DNA from: CAZPQN01 sp964588795
GTDB taxonomy: Bacteria > Fidelibacterota > UBA2242
Assembly (NCBI GenBank): GCA_964588795.1
Contig: CAZPQN010000013.1
Location: 1 to 56,276 of the forward strand
DNA length: 56,276 nucleotides
Direction of reading: 5' to 3'
Numbering within the stretch: the first letter of the stretch is position 1; each line of letters starts with the position of its first letter. Below the pieces are notes generated by a model, which saw nothing but the letters and a program-made list of their open reading frames with translations, had not been told where the DNA came from and ran no database searches. The position numbers and the translations under genes were made by a program. Of the stretch, positions 41,975 through 50,348 are shown piece after piece.

Positions 41975-43529
41975 AGTACTCCTTGAATTCGATGATGCTT
42001 TTATAAAGTGCCTCGGCAATTTTCTGGCGATGCGCCGGATCGTTGAGTTTACGGGCATCGTTTTTATGGTCGTTATAGCCAAATTCACACAGCAGATTCG
42101 GCATGGCGGCACCGACCAACACATAGAAATTGGCCTGCTTGACACCTCTGAATTTCAGGGGTACGGTCGAGACCAGGTGACGGGCGAGGATTTCCGTAAA
42201 TTTTTCGCTGTCGTGCAGGTTGGACATGTAAACCATATTAGCCAGAATATGCGAGGGATTATCGTAGTTTTTATATTTGACCTTGTCTTCATTGGTTTCC
42301 AGCTGAATGACCGCGTTTTCTAAGCGGGCGACTTCGATCGCCTCCTTGGAGCTGGTGGATGGATTGAGCAGATACAGTTCAACGCCATCAGCAGTGCCGG
42401 CCGCGTGTTCGGGCATGGCATTGATATGCAGACTGATGAATAATTTTCCGGCGGCATCGTTGGCGATCTGGGTACGTTTCCAAAGCGGGATCAGTTCATC
42501 TTCCCGGCGGGTTAGGATCACTTTAAGGTCGCGGCGCCTTTCCAGGAGTTTACTCAGACGTAGCGCGATATCTAAAACGATGTCTTTTTCGTTCATGTAG
42601 CCCCAACGCCCGGCAGTACCCCCGTCCTTACCGCCGTGTCCGGGATCGAGGACGATCGTATCGACGATCCAGGCATTTTTAACTTCTTCGATCTTTTTCA
42701 AGGTCGCTCGGTCGAGCGGCAGGAATAGGGAAACTAAAATCTTGCCACTGCGCTCATCATATTGCACGTCGGCTTTTTCAAATCTCTTTTTCAAACGCAC
42801 GGCGATCTGCACCGATTTGCCGAGAGGGATGGCCTCTAGCTTTTCCACGGATGGAGTCGGTCTGATGCGGGAAAGCGCCGCAGAATCACAATGCGCGCCG
42901 AGAATCGTAATGTACAACCACTCACTACCCCGGAAAAAATAGGAGAAGTCCGTGTCCTTGTGAGGAATCGCGGAAGATAATTTGATGGTCAGGCCGTTCT
43001 GTTTCTCCTCATAAGTTACTTCCGATAGCGTAATGCTGCTGCTGATACGATGTTTTGGCAAAGTGGCGCCAGGAGACTCTGCGGTCGGTGGCTCTACTGC
43101 CTGGACAAGATAGTCAGTACCGCCAGTGACAATGCGGTACTGCAGGTCAGGTAAGAGCTCATTGGTGCGGATAACTTCCATGAATGCGAACAGCGGCACA
43201 AAGACATCCCGATTGACCAATAACGCCGACAACGGCATTTGCACCAGACGGTTATCTAACATGATAAAGGAGCAATTGACCGCCAGCTTGACCATGGTCT
43301 TGGGAAAGAACAGCACTAATTTGCCGTTTTCCTGTCGATAGTACGAACGAATGCTTAGGGCGCGGGCAAAATCCTGAGCGCAAAAGTATGTTCCTCCGTT
43401 CACATTAATAACTTTTATGGCGACGTTTTCCCTTAACACCGGGCTGACGATCTGCAGTCGGTCACTCAGCAACGACCGGGCATTTAACAGACAGGCGAGA
43501 AAAACTACGTATGAACTGATGCGTTTCAA
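41946..43529 (-). CDS. N-acetylmuramoyl-L-alanine amidase (Amidase_3, AmiC-like)
   Basis: Zinc enzyme cutting the bond between N-acetylmuramic acid and the stem peptide in the periplasm, used in cell separation. The C-terminal Amidase_3 domain has all ligands: IVLDPGHGGKDGG (His), NEKDIVLD (Glu), FISLHINAMP (His) and LLCEFGYNDHKND (catalytic Glu). The N-terminal half has a copper-amine-oxidase-N-like beta domain (INVNGGTYFCAQDFARAL ... DVFVPLFAFMEVI) and an AMIN-like sandwich (ITLSEVTYEEKQNGLTIKLSS). The frame is open to 43568, but TTG 43529 begins MKRISSYVVFLACLL, a normal export signal; its Shine-Dalgarno sequence is weak. About 527 residues. Overlaps murI by 29 bases. Confidence 0.93.
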   Translation of the reverse strand: MKRISSYVVFLACLLNARSLLSDRLQIVSPVLRENVAIKVINVNGGTYFCAQDFARALSIRSYYRQENGKLVLFFPKTMVKLAVNCSFIMLDNRLVQMPLSALLVNRDVFVPLFAFMEVIRTNELLPDLQYRIVTGGTDYLVQAVEPPTAESPGATLPKHRISSSITLSEVTYEEKQNGLTIKLSSAIPHKDTDFSYFFRGSEWLYITILGAHCDSAALSRIRPTPSVEKLEAIPLGKSVQIAVRLKKRFEKADVQYDERSGKILVSLFLPLDRATLKKIEEVKNAWIVDTIVLDPGHGGKDGGTAGRWGYMNEKDIVLDIALRLSKLLERRRDLKVILTRREDELIPLWKRTQIANDAAGKLFISLHINAMPEHAAGTADGVELYLLNPSTSSKEAIEVARLENAVIQLETNEDKVKYKNYDNPSHILANMVYMSNLHDSEKFTEILARHLVSTVPLKFRGVKQANFYVLVGAAMPNLLCEFGYNDHKNDARKLNDPAHRQKIAEALYKSIIEFKEYCDRSVAQNN

Positions 43530-43557
43530 AATCGCCGGAAAATTACAAACTCTGTGC

Positions 43558-45402
43558 TTATATATCAACCTGCAATTGCAGATCGAGGGCCGCCGTCAAT
43601 TTCCGCATTCCATTTGCAACTGAGTAGGTCTGGTGTAATTTACCACAAAAAATCAGATTCAGCCCGTTGCTGAATCGTTTCTCAACTACAGCAAACCAAC
43701 GCCAACCGGTATCGCTCAGGGTCACTAAGTTGAATTGCAGAGGAACACCGGGTTCGTATAATCCAATCCGTAAGGCGGAGCTGGGGATAAAATACTGGGT
43801 AGTGCCGGTAAGCAGTTCCCAGTTCGCGGGCAGGTTTTGGCGCAGGTACAGGCTGTAACCGATACTTCGCTGGTGCGGCGCGGATTCCACAGATACACGC
43901 CAGGCGCTTCGGACAGTCAACCGGCACGTGCTAGTCAGACGTTTTTCAAGGACCAATTTTGCCTGCCAGCTGATGTCGTCGGGCTCAATGGCCGTCGGGT
44001 GACTGCGCCTGAGCCATAGTTCGAGACGACTGCCGTGTTGGCCACGCCATAACCAGCCGGTTGAGTAATCCAGACCACCCGGTGGTTCCTGGCCTTCTTT
44101 CTCTGCCTTTAGGCGACGATAGTACTCCAGTTTATGGAACCATTGCCCATACGCACCGGCAATTTGCACCCCGGAGAAAATACTCCACTCGTTGGCCGGC
44201 ATTCCGCTATAGTGTTTCAGCGGGTTGGCATATGGGGCGAAATATTCGGGCGCAATATAACACCCGCCCAATCCGATTTTAATCTTTTCAAAGGTAGTCC
44301 GTATACTGGAGAAGGCAGACAGGTTGCTGGTTGACTGCTGTACCAGTTCGCCCTGAAATTCAGTGGCTTGCCAGCCGAACCGGCAGAAGATAGAAGCGGC
44401 GGTGTGCGCCGAGTGACCATTAAGCAATGTAAGCGGGTATGAATACCACGCCCTGTAAATAAGAGCCCCAAACTGATTTTTACCCGAATTGTAAACCACA
44501 CCGCCACCCCATAATTTTTCCCGCAGTCGGTCTTTGGCTTGAATCTGCGCGGAATTGATATGCAGGCCATCGGTACGCAGGGCAGTAATCGTGTTTGCAT
44601 TAAGTGTTGCATCCCAGCGATGGTGCGAGAAAAAGGGATAAAATTGCCAGCGCCCTAAATGCAAATTTACCGCTACCCCTGAAAGGAACCGGTTTTCGTC
44701 CGCACCGACATAATTACGGATGCCGGAATGACAACTACCGAGGGCATTGAAGACCACGCCGCCGGCGCGATTGATATAGGTGGAATTGAACAATAATCCG
44801 GCGCCCCAGCGTAAACGGTAAGCGCCGGCAAAAATCGTCCCCGGCTTGCCGATTTTGCGGCTTATGGTCACGTTCCAGTAGTCCGCTATCTGCCTTTCTC
44901 CGCCATCATTCTCAATCACCAGTCCGACAGCCGTTTCATCGGGGGTCTCAATCCGCGTCCGTAGAAGATTCTTAGAAAAATCGGTTGTTCCATCGCGATT
45001 TCTCAGAGATGTGAGCTGCACGACCTGCATTTTATGCGGCACATCAGCCTGAAAACGAATAAAGGATATAACAATCTGACACTCTTCATCCGTCATTCCT
45101 GAGCGCTGGCGAAAATCCGCCTGATCGGTAAATGTCAGCCCCGCAGATTTCAGAGCCATCAGGCGTGTCCGTAATTCTTCCGCCAGGGGCAGCGATTCCA
45201 GCTCCGTGCCCGTGAGTTCATTCCATACTAGGGGCTGGGCTTGATAAGCCGCCAATAGATCGGCTAATTCTTCGGCGTCGTACTGTTCCAGGTCAAAGTA
45301 GTCTTCATTTAGCAGTGCCGGCAGGTCGATCTGCGCCTTGAGCGGTGGGCTGATCAGACTCAGCGCCAGAATTATTCGCCGGCTCAGAAACGAATGCCGC
45401 AT
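43558..45402 (-). CDS. Outer-membrane barrel with N-terminal helix-hairpin-helix-like region
   Basis: A 614-residue protein with a signal peptide (IILALSLISPPLKAQ), then about 110 residues of degenerate ComEA-like helix-hairpin-helix repeats (WNELTGTELESLPL ... SAGLTFTDQADFRQRSGMTDEECQIVISFIRF), then about 470 residues of alternating aromatic/polar strands typical of a beta barrel. The same arrangement occurs in uncharacterised Bacteroidota outer-membrane proteins annotated as HHH-domain proteins. The function is unknown. DNA handling at the outer membrane is a possible reading of the HHH part, but it could also be purely structural. It overlaps the PorV-like gene by 19 bases and precedes the amidase gene. 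Confidence 0.72.
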   Translation of the reverse strand: MRHSFLSRRIILALSLISPPLKAQIDLPALLNEDYFDLEQYDAEELADLLAAYQAQPLVWNELTGTELESLPLAEELRTRLMALKSAGLTFTDQADFRQRSGMTDEECQIVISFIRFQADVPHKMQVVQLTSLRNRDGTTDFSKNLLRTRIETPDETAVGLVIENDGGERQIADYWNVTISRKIGKPGTIFAGAYRLRWGAGLLFNSTYINRAGGVVFNALGSCHSGIRNYVGADENRFLSGVAVNLHLGRWQFYPFFSHHRWDATLNANTITALRTDGLHINSAQIQAKDRLREKLWGGGVVYNSGKNQFGALIYRAWYSYPLTLLNGHSAHTAASIFCRFGWQATEFQGELVQQSTSNLSAFSSIRTTFEKIKIGLGGCYIAPEYFAPYANPLKHYSGMPANEWSIFSGVQIAGAYGQWFHKLEYYRRLKAEKEGQEPPGGLDYSTGWLWRGQHGSRLELWLRRSHPTAIEPDDISWQAKLVLEKRLTSTCRLTVRSAWRVSVESAPHQRSIGYSLYLRQNLPANWELLTGTTQYFIPSSALRIGLYEPGVPLQFNLVTLSDTGWRWFAVVEKRFSNGLNLIFCGKLHQTYSVANGMRKLTAALDLQLQVDI

Positions 45403-46181
45403 CCCCAGTAAAGCGTATAGGGTAAAGTCTGATGCTGTTGAAGCGCCAGGGCGATATGGAGCAGACCGATATTAACCGCCACGCCTCCCGTCAGGCGGTC
45501 GGGATTTAATTGTCCTCCACCCATCAGGGTAATCACTTTCAGGGCTTTGACCGCGATGCCTAAGCGGGTCATGAAGGGAAACTGGGTGTCCTTGAACAGC
45601 TCGCCATACAGGTGAACGGAGGGATGCGCCTGCCAGCCAATCCCGGTGGTAAAACATTGCGGCAAATTCTCCCGGCTTCTTGTAAGCCGGGGGTTGTTCA
45701 AATTCTGCCAGACGAACGACACCTGCAGAGTCGTATCTACCAGAAAAATTGCGCCGGCTGTCAATCCCAGGGCGTGATCATTACTATAATTGGCGACATG
45801 CAGGTCAAAATAAGAAATACCCAGTCCCACCCAGCCGATGGAACTGATTCGTCGCGCGGAAGCGACAGTATAGGTATTTTCCTGATAGGATTCCTTACCT
45901 GTACTCAGGACACGCAGCGCCGCCGTCTGATGTACTTTATGGCTATAACCGATATGCATTTCGCGGCTGGGCAACTGTTTCAGCCCGTACAGATTGGTAA
46001 AATTACCGCTGGCAAACCAGCCGGGCGATGCGAGACTTATACCGGCCGGATTGAATCCAAATACAGGCAGGGCCGTGATACCGCCGAGGGCCATCTGCTG
46101 TGGGGCCACAGTCTGGATTTCAAATGCCGCCTGAAGTGGCCAAACCCAAACCAGCCAGCTCAAGCCCAACTGCTTCAGCAT
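45384..46181 (-). CDS. PorV/UPF0164-like outer-membrane protein
   Basis: A 265-residue exported protein. After the signal (LGLSWLVWVWPLQAAF) it continues APQQMALGGITALPVFGFNPAGISLASPGWFASGNFTNLYGLKQL, the pattern of PorV/PorQ and FadL-like barrels (aRalamGga.vA...  NPAgl), then regular beta strands ending in a terminal aromatic (GCGIRF). In type IX secretion systems PorV-type proteins shuttle cargo with C-terminal sorting domains; many relatives in FCB genomes have no known role. It is short for the family. ATG is preceded by GAGGAGG. It overlaps the HHH barrel gene, so the two may act together. Confidence 0.7.
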   Translation of the reverse strand: MLKQLGLSWLVWVWPLQAAFEIQTVAPQQMALGGITALPVFGFNPAGISLASPGWFASGNFTNLYGLKQLPSREMHIGYSHKVHQTAALRVLSTGKESYQENTYTVASARRISSIGWVGLGISYFDLHVANYSNDHALGLTAGAIFLVDTTLQVSFVWQNLNNPRLTRSRENLPQCFTTGIGWQAHPSVHLYGELFKDTQFPFMTRLGIAVKALKVITLMGGGQLNPDRLTGGVAVNIGLLHIALALQQHQTLPYTLYWGCGIRF

Positions 46182-46244
46182 AGTACCTCCTCTTGATTTC
46201 AGGCCGCTTAACCGCGGACGATGGCGCCGTTCCCGCCGAAAATG

Positions 46245-47093
46245 TTATTTGGGGGCGGGGGCTTTTACTTTTTCTTCTTTACGTTCTTTTAACGGTACAA
46301 AGGTATTCAGCTTTTCACGGACCACCAGCGGGTGATCACGATTGTGCAGACAGATAATCCCCTCGATCATGATCTCCTTTAACATAATCTCTTCGTCCGA
46401 ACGACGTTTCAGCTTGCCGCCAATCGGGATGAAGATCAGATTGGCTAAAAGGAGTCCGTAGAAAGTGGTCAGGAGTGCCAGGCCCATGCCGCCCAGCAGG
46501 GTCTTGAACTGGGAGGCGATATCAAATTGGAAAGCGCCGGCAATCATATCGGCGCTGGTGGAACTACCCTGCATGGTGAAGTTTTTCATCATGATGATCA
46601 GTCCCACGATGGTTCCGACCATGCCGAAGGCGGGGGCATACGTCCCCATATAGAAAAATATCTCCTGTCCAATGGTGTGGCGTTTCTGGATGTTCGATAA
46701 TTCAAGGTTAAGGTAGGTGCGTAACCGCACCTGGTCTTTTTCGTTGATCGCCAGCTCCACGCCCTTGCGCATGAAGTTGTCGCTGATGGTTTTTAAATCC
46801 CCTTCCAGAGCAATTAGTCCGGCTTTGCGGGCTTTACCGGCCAGGTCGGTGAATTTGTCAATGATTTCCTGACAACCGTAAACCGAGCGCTTAAAAGCAT
46901 TCTTCAACACTTTCAGGACGCTCCACAGGTTTTTCATCGGGTAGTTCACGAAAGTTGCGGCGATAGTCCCGCCCAACACCAGGAGCAGGGAGGGAAAATC
47001 TAAAAAATAAGATGAAGCGCCTTCCTTGGTGGAAATAGAAAACACGATCAGAAAAATTCCGATGAACAGACCAATCAATGTGGCAAAATCCAT
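46245..47093 (-). CDS. MotA/TolQ/ExbB-superfamily stator protein, MotA type
   Basis: A 282-residue inner-membrane protein with the MotA layout: two N-terminal membrane segments (TLIGLFIGIFLIVFSI, SLLLVLGGTIAATFVNYP), a cytoplasmic loop, then GTYAPAFGMVGTIVGLIIMM and MGLALLTTFYGLLLANLIFIPIGGKL. MotA forms a pentamer around a MotB dimer and uses proton or sodium flow to drive the flagellar rotor. No motB or other flagellar or gliding gene is in the window. It has a Lys-rich C-terminal tail (KERKEEKVKAPAPK). Start preceded by GAGGAAAG. The family is clear; whether it serves flagella or another motor is open. Confidence 0.9.
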   Translation of the reverse strand: MDFATLIGLFIGIFLIVFSISTKEGASSYFLDFPSLLLVLGGTIAATFVNYPMKNLWSVLKVLKNAFKRSVYGCQEIIDKFTDLAGKARKAGLIALEGDLKTISDNFMRKGVELAINEKDQVRLRTYLNLELSNIQKRHTIGQEIFFYMGTYAPAFGMVGTIVGLIIMMKNFTMQGSSTSADMIAGAFQFDIASQFKTLLGGMGLALLTTFYGLLLANLIFIPIGGKLKRRSDEEIMLKEIMIEGIICLHNRDHPLVVREKLNTFVPLKERKEEKVKAPAPK

Positions 47094-47186
47094 TATTCTT
47101 TCCTCAGCGTGGCTCTCTCATACTCTGACAAATTTAGGATATTGTTCGCAAAGTAAAAACCTAATTTCAGGAAAACGAAACCCTCA

Positions 47187-47519
47187 TCAGTTGGATTTTT
47201 CAATTACCCGGAAGACCTTTTCGCCTTTTTTAGCCATGCGATAACGTTCCCGGGCTAATTTCTCAATGTACTCTAAGTCGGTCAGGAGTCGGTTTTTTTC
47301 GGCCAAAAGGGAATCCTGCTCCACTTTCAGCTCGGTCAGGTGAGTTTCGAGGTTCCGCTGTTGCCGACGCAGTTGATACACCTGGAACAGCCCGTAGTCG
47401 CCGATAACAAAGACAATGATGAATAAAGCGACGCCGATAATAACGCCCAGAATCCAGTACAGGCGGCGCAAATTGCCGCCGCCGGAGCGGGTACTGTCTG
47501 GCGAGCGGCCTTTCCTCAT
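47187..47519 (-). CDS. FtsB/DivIC-family septum formation protein
   Basis: A 110-residue bitopic protein: basic Ser/Arg-rich cytoplasmic N-terminus, one membrane segment (LYWILGVIIGVALFIIVFVIG), then a periplasmic coiled coil (YQLRRQQRNLETHLTELKVEQDSLLAEKNRLL) ending in the family signature DLEYIEKLARERYRMAKKGEKVFRV. FtsB/DivIC links FtsL and FtsQ in the divisome and helps activate septal wall synthesis. The ATG overlaps the enolase stop (ATGA), an order seen in several bacterial groups, so the two are translated together. Confidence 0.92.
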   Translation of the reverse strand: MRKGRSPDSTRSGGGNLRRLYWILGVIIGVALFIIVFVIGDYGLFQVYQLRRQQRNLETHLTELKVEQDSLLAEKNRLLTDLEYIEKLARERYRMAKKGEKVFRVIEKSN

Positions 47520-48796
47520 TTCAACAGCCGAGTACCCCCGAAAATAGCATCCTCGGATAGTTCTTCTTCAATCCGCAGGAGCTGGTTATATTTGCAGATG
47601 CGGTCGGTACGGCAGGCCGAACCGGTTTTGATCTGTCCGGCATTGACGGCGACGGCGAGGTCGGCAATGGTCGTGTCCTCGGTCTCGCCACTGCGATGGC
47701 TAATGACCGTGGTAAAGCCATTGTTATGCGTTAGTTCCACCGCATCGAGAGTTTCGGTCAGCGTTCCGATCTGATTCAATTTGATCAGGGCAGAGTTGAT
47801 GGCCTTTTCTTTTATAGCGCGTTTAATCAGGTCAACATTGGTAACGATCAAATCGTCGCCGACGATCTGGATTTTCGAACCGAGTTCCTTGACCATCAGT
47901 TTCCAGCCTTCCCAGTCGTTTTCTGCCAGGCCATCTTCGATGGATAAAATCGGATATTTGCTGACCAGCTTTTTATAGTAGGCGACCATCTGTGCGGAGG
48001 TCAGGGCGCGCTTCTCGGATTTCAGCTCGTATTTCTTGGTTTTGGTGTTGTAAAATTCCGAGGCGGCGGGATCAAGCGCAATGAAGAGTTCCTGGCCAAC
48101 TTTGTAACCGGTTTTCTGGGCGGCTTCCAGAATCACCTCGATGGCTTCTTCATTACTGCCCAGATTTGGAGCAAAACCGCCTTCGTCCCCAACGCTGGTA
48201 TTATGGCCTTTTTTCTTTAAGACACCTTTTAACTGGTGGAAAGTCTCCACGCCCATGCGCAGGGCTTCGGCAAAACATTTGGCGCCGACCGGAAAGATCA
48301 TGAATTCCTGCAGATCAACGTTGTTATCCGCGTGCTTGCCGCCGTTCAGAATATTCATTTGGGGAACCGGGAGGACGCGGGCATTGACACCGCCAATGTA
48401 TTTGTAGAGCGGTAATCCGACATAACTGGCCGCGGCGCGTGCCACTGCCAGAGAAACGCCTAAAGTGGCATTGGCGCCTAACTTGGCTTTATTGGGAGTG
48501 CCATCCAGCTCAACCATCATTTTGTCAATATAAGTTTGATCCAAGACGTCCGCTCCGATAACTTCCGGAGCGATGATTTCATTCACGTTCTGGACGGCTT
48601 TCAAAGTCCCTTTACCAAAATAACGCGCCTTGTCCCCGTCCCGTAACTCGACCGCCTCGTGTTCGCCGGTCGAAGCACCGGAAGGAATGGCGGAACTACC
48701 GAAAAAACCGCTTTCGGTAAAGACCTCAACCTCGATGGTTGGATTCCCGCGCGAATCAAGAATTTCCCGGGCATGAACTTCGACTATTGTACTCAT
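47516..48796 (-). CDS. eno: Enolase
   Basis: Glycolytic enzyme turning 2-phosphoglycerate into phosphoenolpyruvate with magnesium. The 426-residue protein is complete: REILDSRGNPTIEVEV, SGASTGEHEAVELRDGD, the metal and substrate residues in VGDEGGFAPNL, LSIEDGLAENDWEG, IVGDDLIVTN, LIKLNQIGTLTET and SHRSGETEDTTIADLAVA. ATG 48796 is preceded by AAAGGAG at the right distance; the frame is open to 48871 but those 25 residues are not homologous. A promoter candidate lies at 48843-48871. It follows GpmI in glycolysis, although gpmI is 28 kb away. Confidence 0.98.
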   Translation of the reverse strand: MSTIVEVHAREILDSRGNPTIEVEVFTESGFFGSSAIPSGASTGEHEAVELRDGDKARYFGKGTLKAVQNVNEIIAPEVIGADVLDQTYIDKMMVELDGTPNKAKLGANATLGVSLAVARAAASYVGLPLYKYIGGVNARVLPVPQMNILNGGKHADNNVDLQEFMIFPVGAKCFAEALRMGVETFHQLKGVLKKKGHNTSVGDEGGFAPNLGSNEEAIEVILEAAQKTGYKVGQELFIALDPAASEFYNTKTKKYELKSEKRALTSAQMVAYYKKLVSKYPILSIEDGLAENDWEGWKLMVKELGSKIQIVGDDLIVTNVDLIKRAIKEKAINSALIKLNQIGTLTETLDAVELTHNNGFTTVISHRSGETEDTTIADLAVAVNAGQIKTGSACRTDRICKYNQLLRIEEELSEDAIFGGTRLLK

Positions 48797-48842
48797 TGCT
48801 TTGACTCCTTTAATAGATTGATTATGTTTGAAAGAATGGCTG

Positions 48843-48871
48843 AATTTAAGAGTATTGCACCTGATAATCAA
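48843..48871 (-). promoter_or_regulatory. Likely eno promoter
   Basis: On the minus strand TTGATT (48866-48871), 17 bases, TAAATT (48843-48848). Transcription would begin near 48836, giving a 40-base leader with AAAGGAG before the eno ATG. It lies in the short gap after the antiporter gene stop. Confidence 0.45.
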
Positions 48872-48891
48872 TTATGGTTTTGGTTTGCGAC

Positions 48892-50088
48892 TTAACCTTC
48901 GTTGCTGACATCCCATTTGGACGTGGTTTCCAACTCCCGGAAAGCATGTTTAGGCAGTAAATGACGCGGTAAAAATGCCATCCCTGCCACCAGCGTGGGC
49001 AGGACCGCACTGCCAATAATCACCGCCACCAGGTAAGAGTACTGCACCTGGGTTATAATCGCGTGCGACAAGCCATACAACGCCGCAATCGTCCCGAAAG
49101 TCAGACCGGTAGACATCAGCAGGGTATAGTACCAGCGCTCGTTGGTCTTGCGCCGGAATCTGGCGACTACCGGATAGAGCCCGAATATTTTTGAGATTAC
49201 CTTGCCGGTCAATAGTAAAACAAAGATCAGCGGCGCGGATAGCAGTGAGCTGAATGATACAAAAGTTCCAGCGCGAATGAAATAGAAAGGCGTCAGAAAC
49301 CCCACCGTCAGGGTCCGTAGACGTCGAAGCCAGAGTGTGTCCTTGGCAGAAAACTCGGCCAGCGCCATCCCGATCAGGTAGGCTGGTAATACCGCTTCAC
49401 TGCCGGACCATTGAGCTAACCACCCCAATCCGAACAGGATCAGAATTACCCACTTGGTGCGAATAGCCGCCGTACGATTGCCGTAATTCCTGGTCAACCA
49501 ATGGCTCAGTGCTGGCAATATCCATAACAGCATGGCAGTGACGATTATGAAAATCAGTGTGCGGATGGAAAACGGGGCGAAAATCAAGCCCAGCGCAATG
49601 ACCGTTCCGAGATCGTTGATAAAGCATGATCCTAACAAACCTTTGCCAAATTCGGTCTGATTCAAACCGGTTTCCAGCATGACAGCGTAGACGACTGCCA
49701 TCGAGGTGGTCGAAAGTGCTACACCGCTCAATAAACTGGCCTGATAATTCCATCCCAGCCCAAAATGGGCTAATAGGGTACAGCCAATGAAGGGCGCAAA
49801 GAATCCGGTTAGCCCGACAAAGGACACTTCCCGGACTTTTTTCCGCATGGTGGTGGGGTTAAGTTCGGCACCAGCTAAAAACGTCAGCAGAATTGCCCCG
49901 GAGGCCGCCAAAAAACACAACCATTCGGCATTAGCATGCAGGGCGAGGTGATGGTGGAAAAGACTCGCGGCGACCATGCCGATGCAAATTTCCACCAAGG
50001 CAATGGATATTCGCAGGTGGCGGGCGATGATGGCTGAGATAACCGCCAGCCCCAACCAGATTGTAGCTGTAAAAAAGATTTGTTCCAT
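48892..50088 (-). CDS. CPA2-type cation:proton antiporter (KefB/NapA-like)
   Basis: A 398-residue inner-membrane protein with about 12 hydrophobic segments. Features: ARHLRISIALVEICIGMVAAS, AGAELNPTTMRKK (family aGlE.d...l), GVALSTTSMAVVYAVM (aallStTs.avv), and the ion-site pair in SCFINDLGTVIAL, where N-D replaces the D-D of electrogenic antiporters. An Asn-Asp pair is usual in electroneutral exchangers. It ends shortly after the transport domain; no TrkA-N regulatory domain follows, so it is not a complete KefB. Start preceded by GGAGTAATC. Exchange of sodium or potassium for protons is likely; the ion is not predictable. Confidence 0.87.
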   Translation of the reverse strand: MEQIFFTATIWLGLAVISAIIARHLRISIALVEICIGMVAASLFHHHLALHANAEWLCFLAASGAILLTFLAGAELNPTTMRKKVREVSFVGLTGFFAPFIGCTLLAHFGLGWNYQASLLSGVALSTTSMAVVYAVMLETGLNQTEFGKGLLGSCFINDLGTVIALGLIFAPFSIRTLIFIIVTAMLLWILPALSHWLTRNYGNRTAAIRTKWVILILFGLGWLAQWSGSEAVLPAYLIGMALAEFSAKDTLWLRRLRTLTVGFLTPFYFIRAGTFVSFSSLLSAPLIFVLLLTGKVISKIFGLYPVVARFRRKTNERWYYTLLMSTGLTFGTIAALYGLSHAIITQVQYSYLVAVIIGSAVLPTLVAGMAFLPRHLLPKHAFRELETTSKWDVSNEG

Positions 50089-50348
50089 CTGTGATTACTC
50101 CTGATTCGCTAAATCAACTCTTGATTTCTTGTCCTTCAGGAGTCATCAGCTCAGGTTGAGCAATTCCGTGGGGACTCCATCCCAACCGTTCAAATTTATT
50201 TCAATTAATAATTTTTTTCAAGCGGAGTATAGACCCGCATCTCGTGAAATCCAGGTCGATTTGGAAAAGATCGGCGCGAGTCACAGCATATTTCCGCTTT
50301 GTTTAGCCGGTTCGAAAAATTTAAATTCTCCTGTTTTTTGAGGCTGAA
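50089..50348. other. Divergent intergenic region before the glycan cluster
   Basis: 260 AT-rich bases between the divergent antiporter and FemAB-like genes, with no supported reading frame. One promoter candidate on the plus strand is TTGTTT (50299-50304), 17 bases, TAAATT (50322-50327), leaving a leader of about 15 bases with GAGG before the ATG at 50349. Nothing else is recognised. Confidence 0.3.

Noticed and set aside
41975..42145. N-terminal extension of murI to 42145
   Set aside because: The extra 57 residues lie opposite no homologue and overlap the amidase catalytic domain in another frame; GTG 41974 with AAGGAG gives the normal length.
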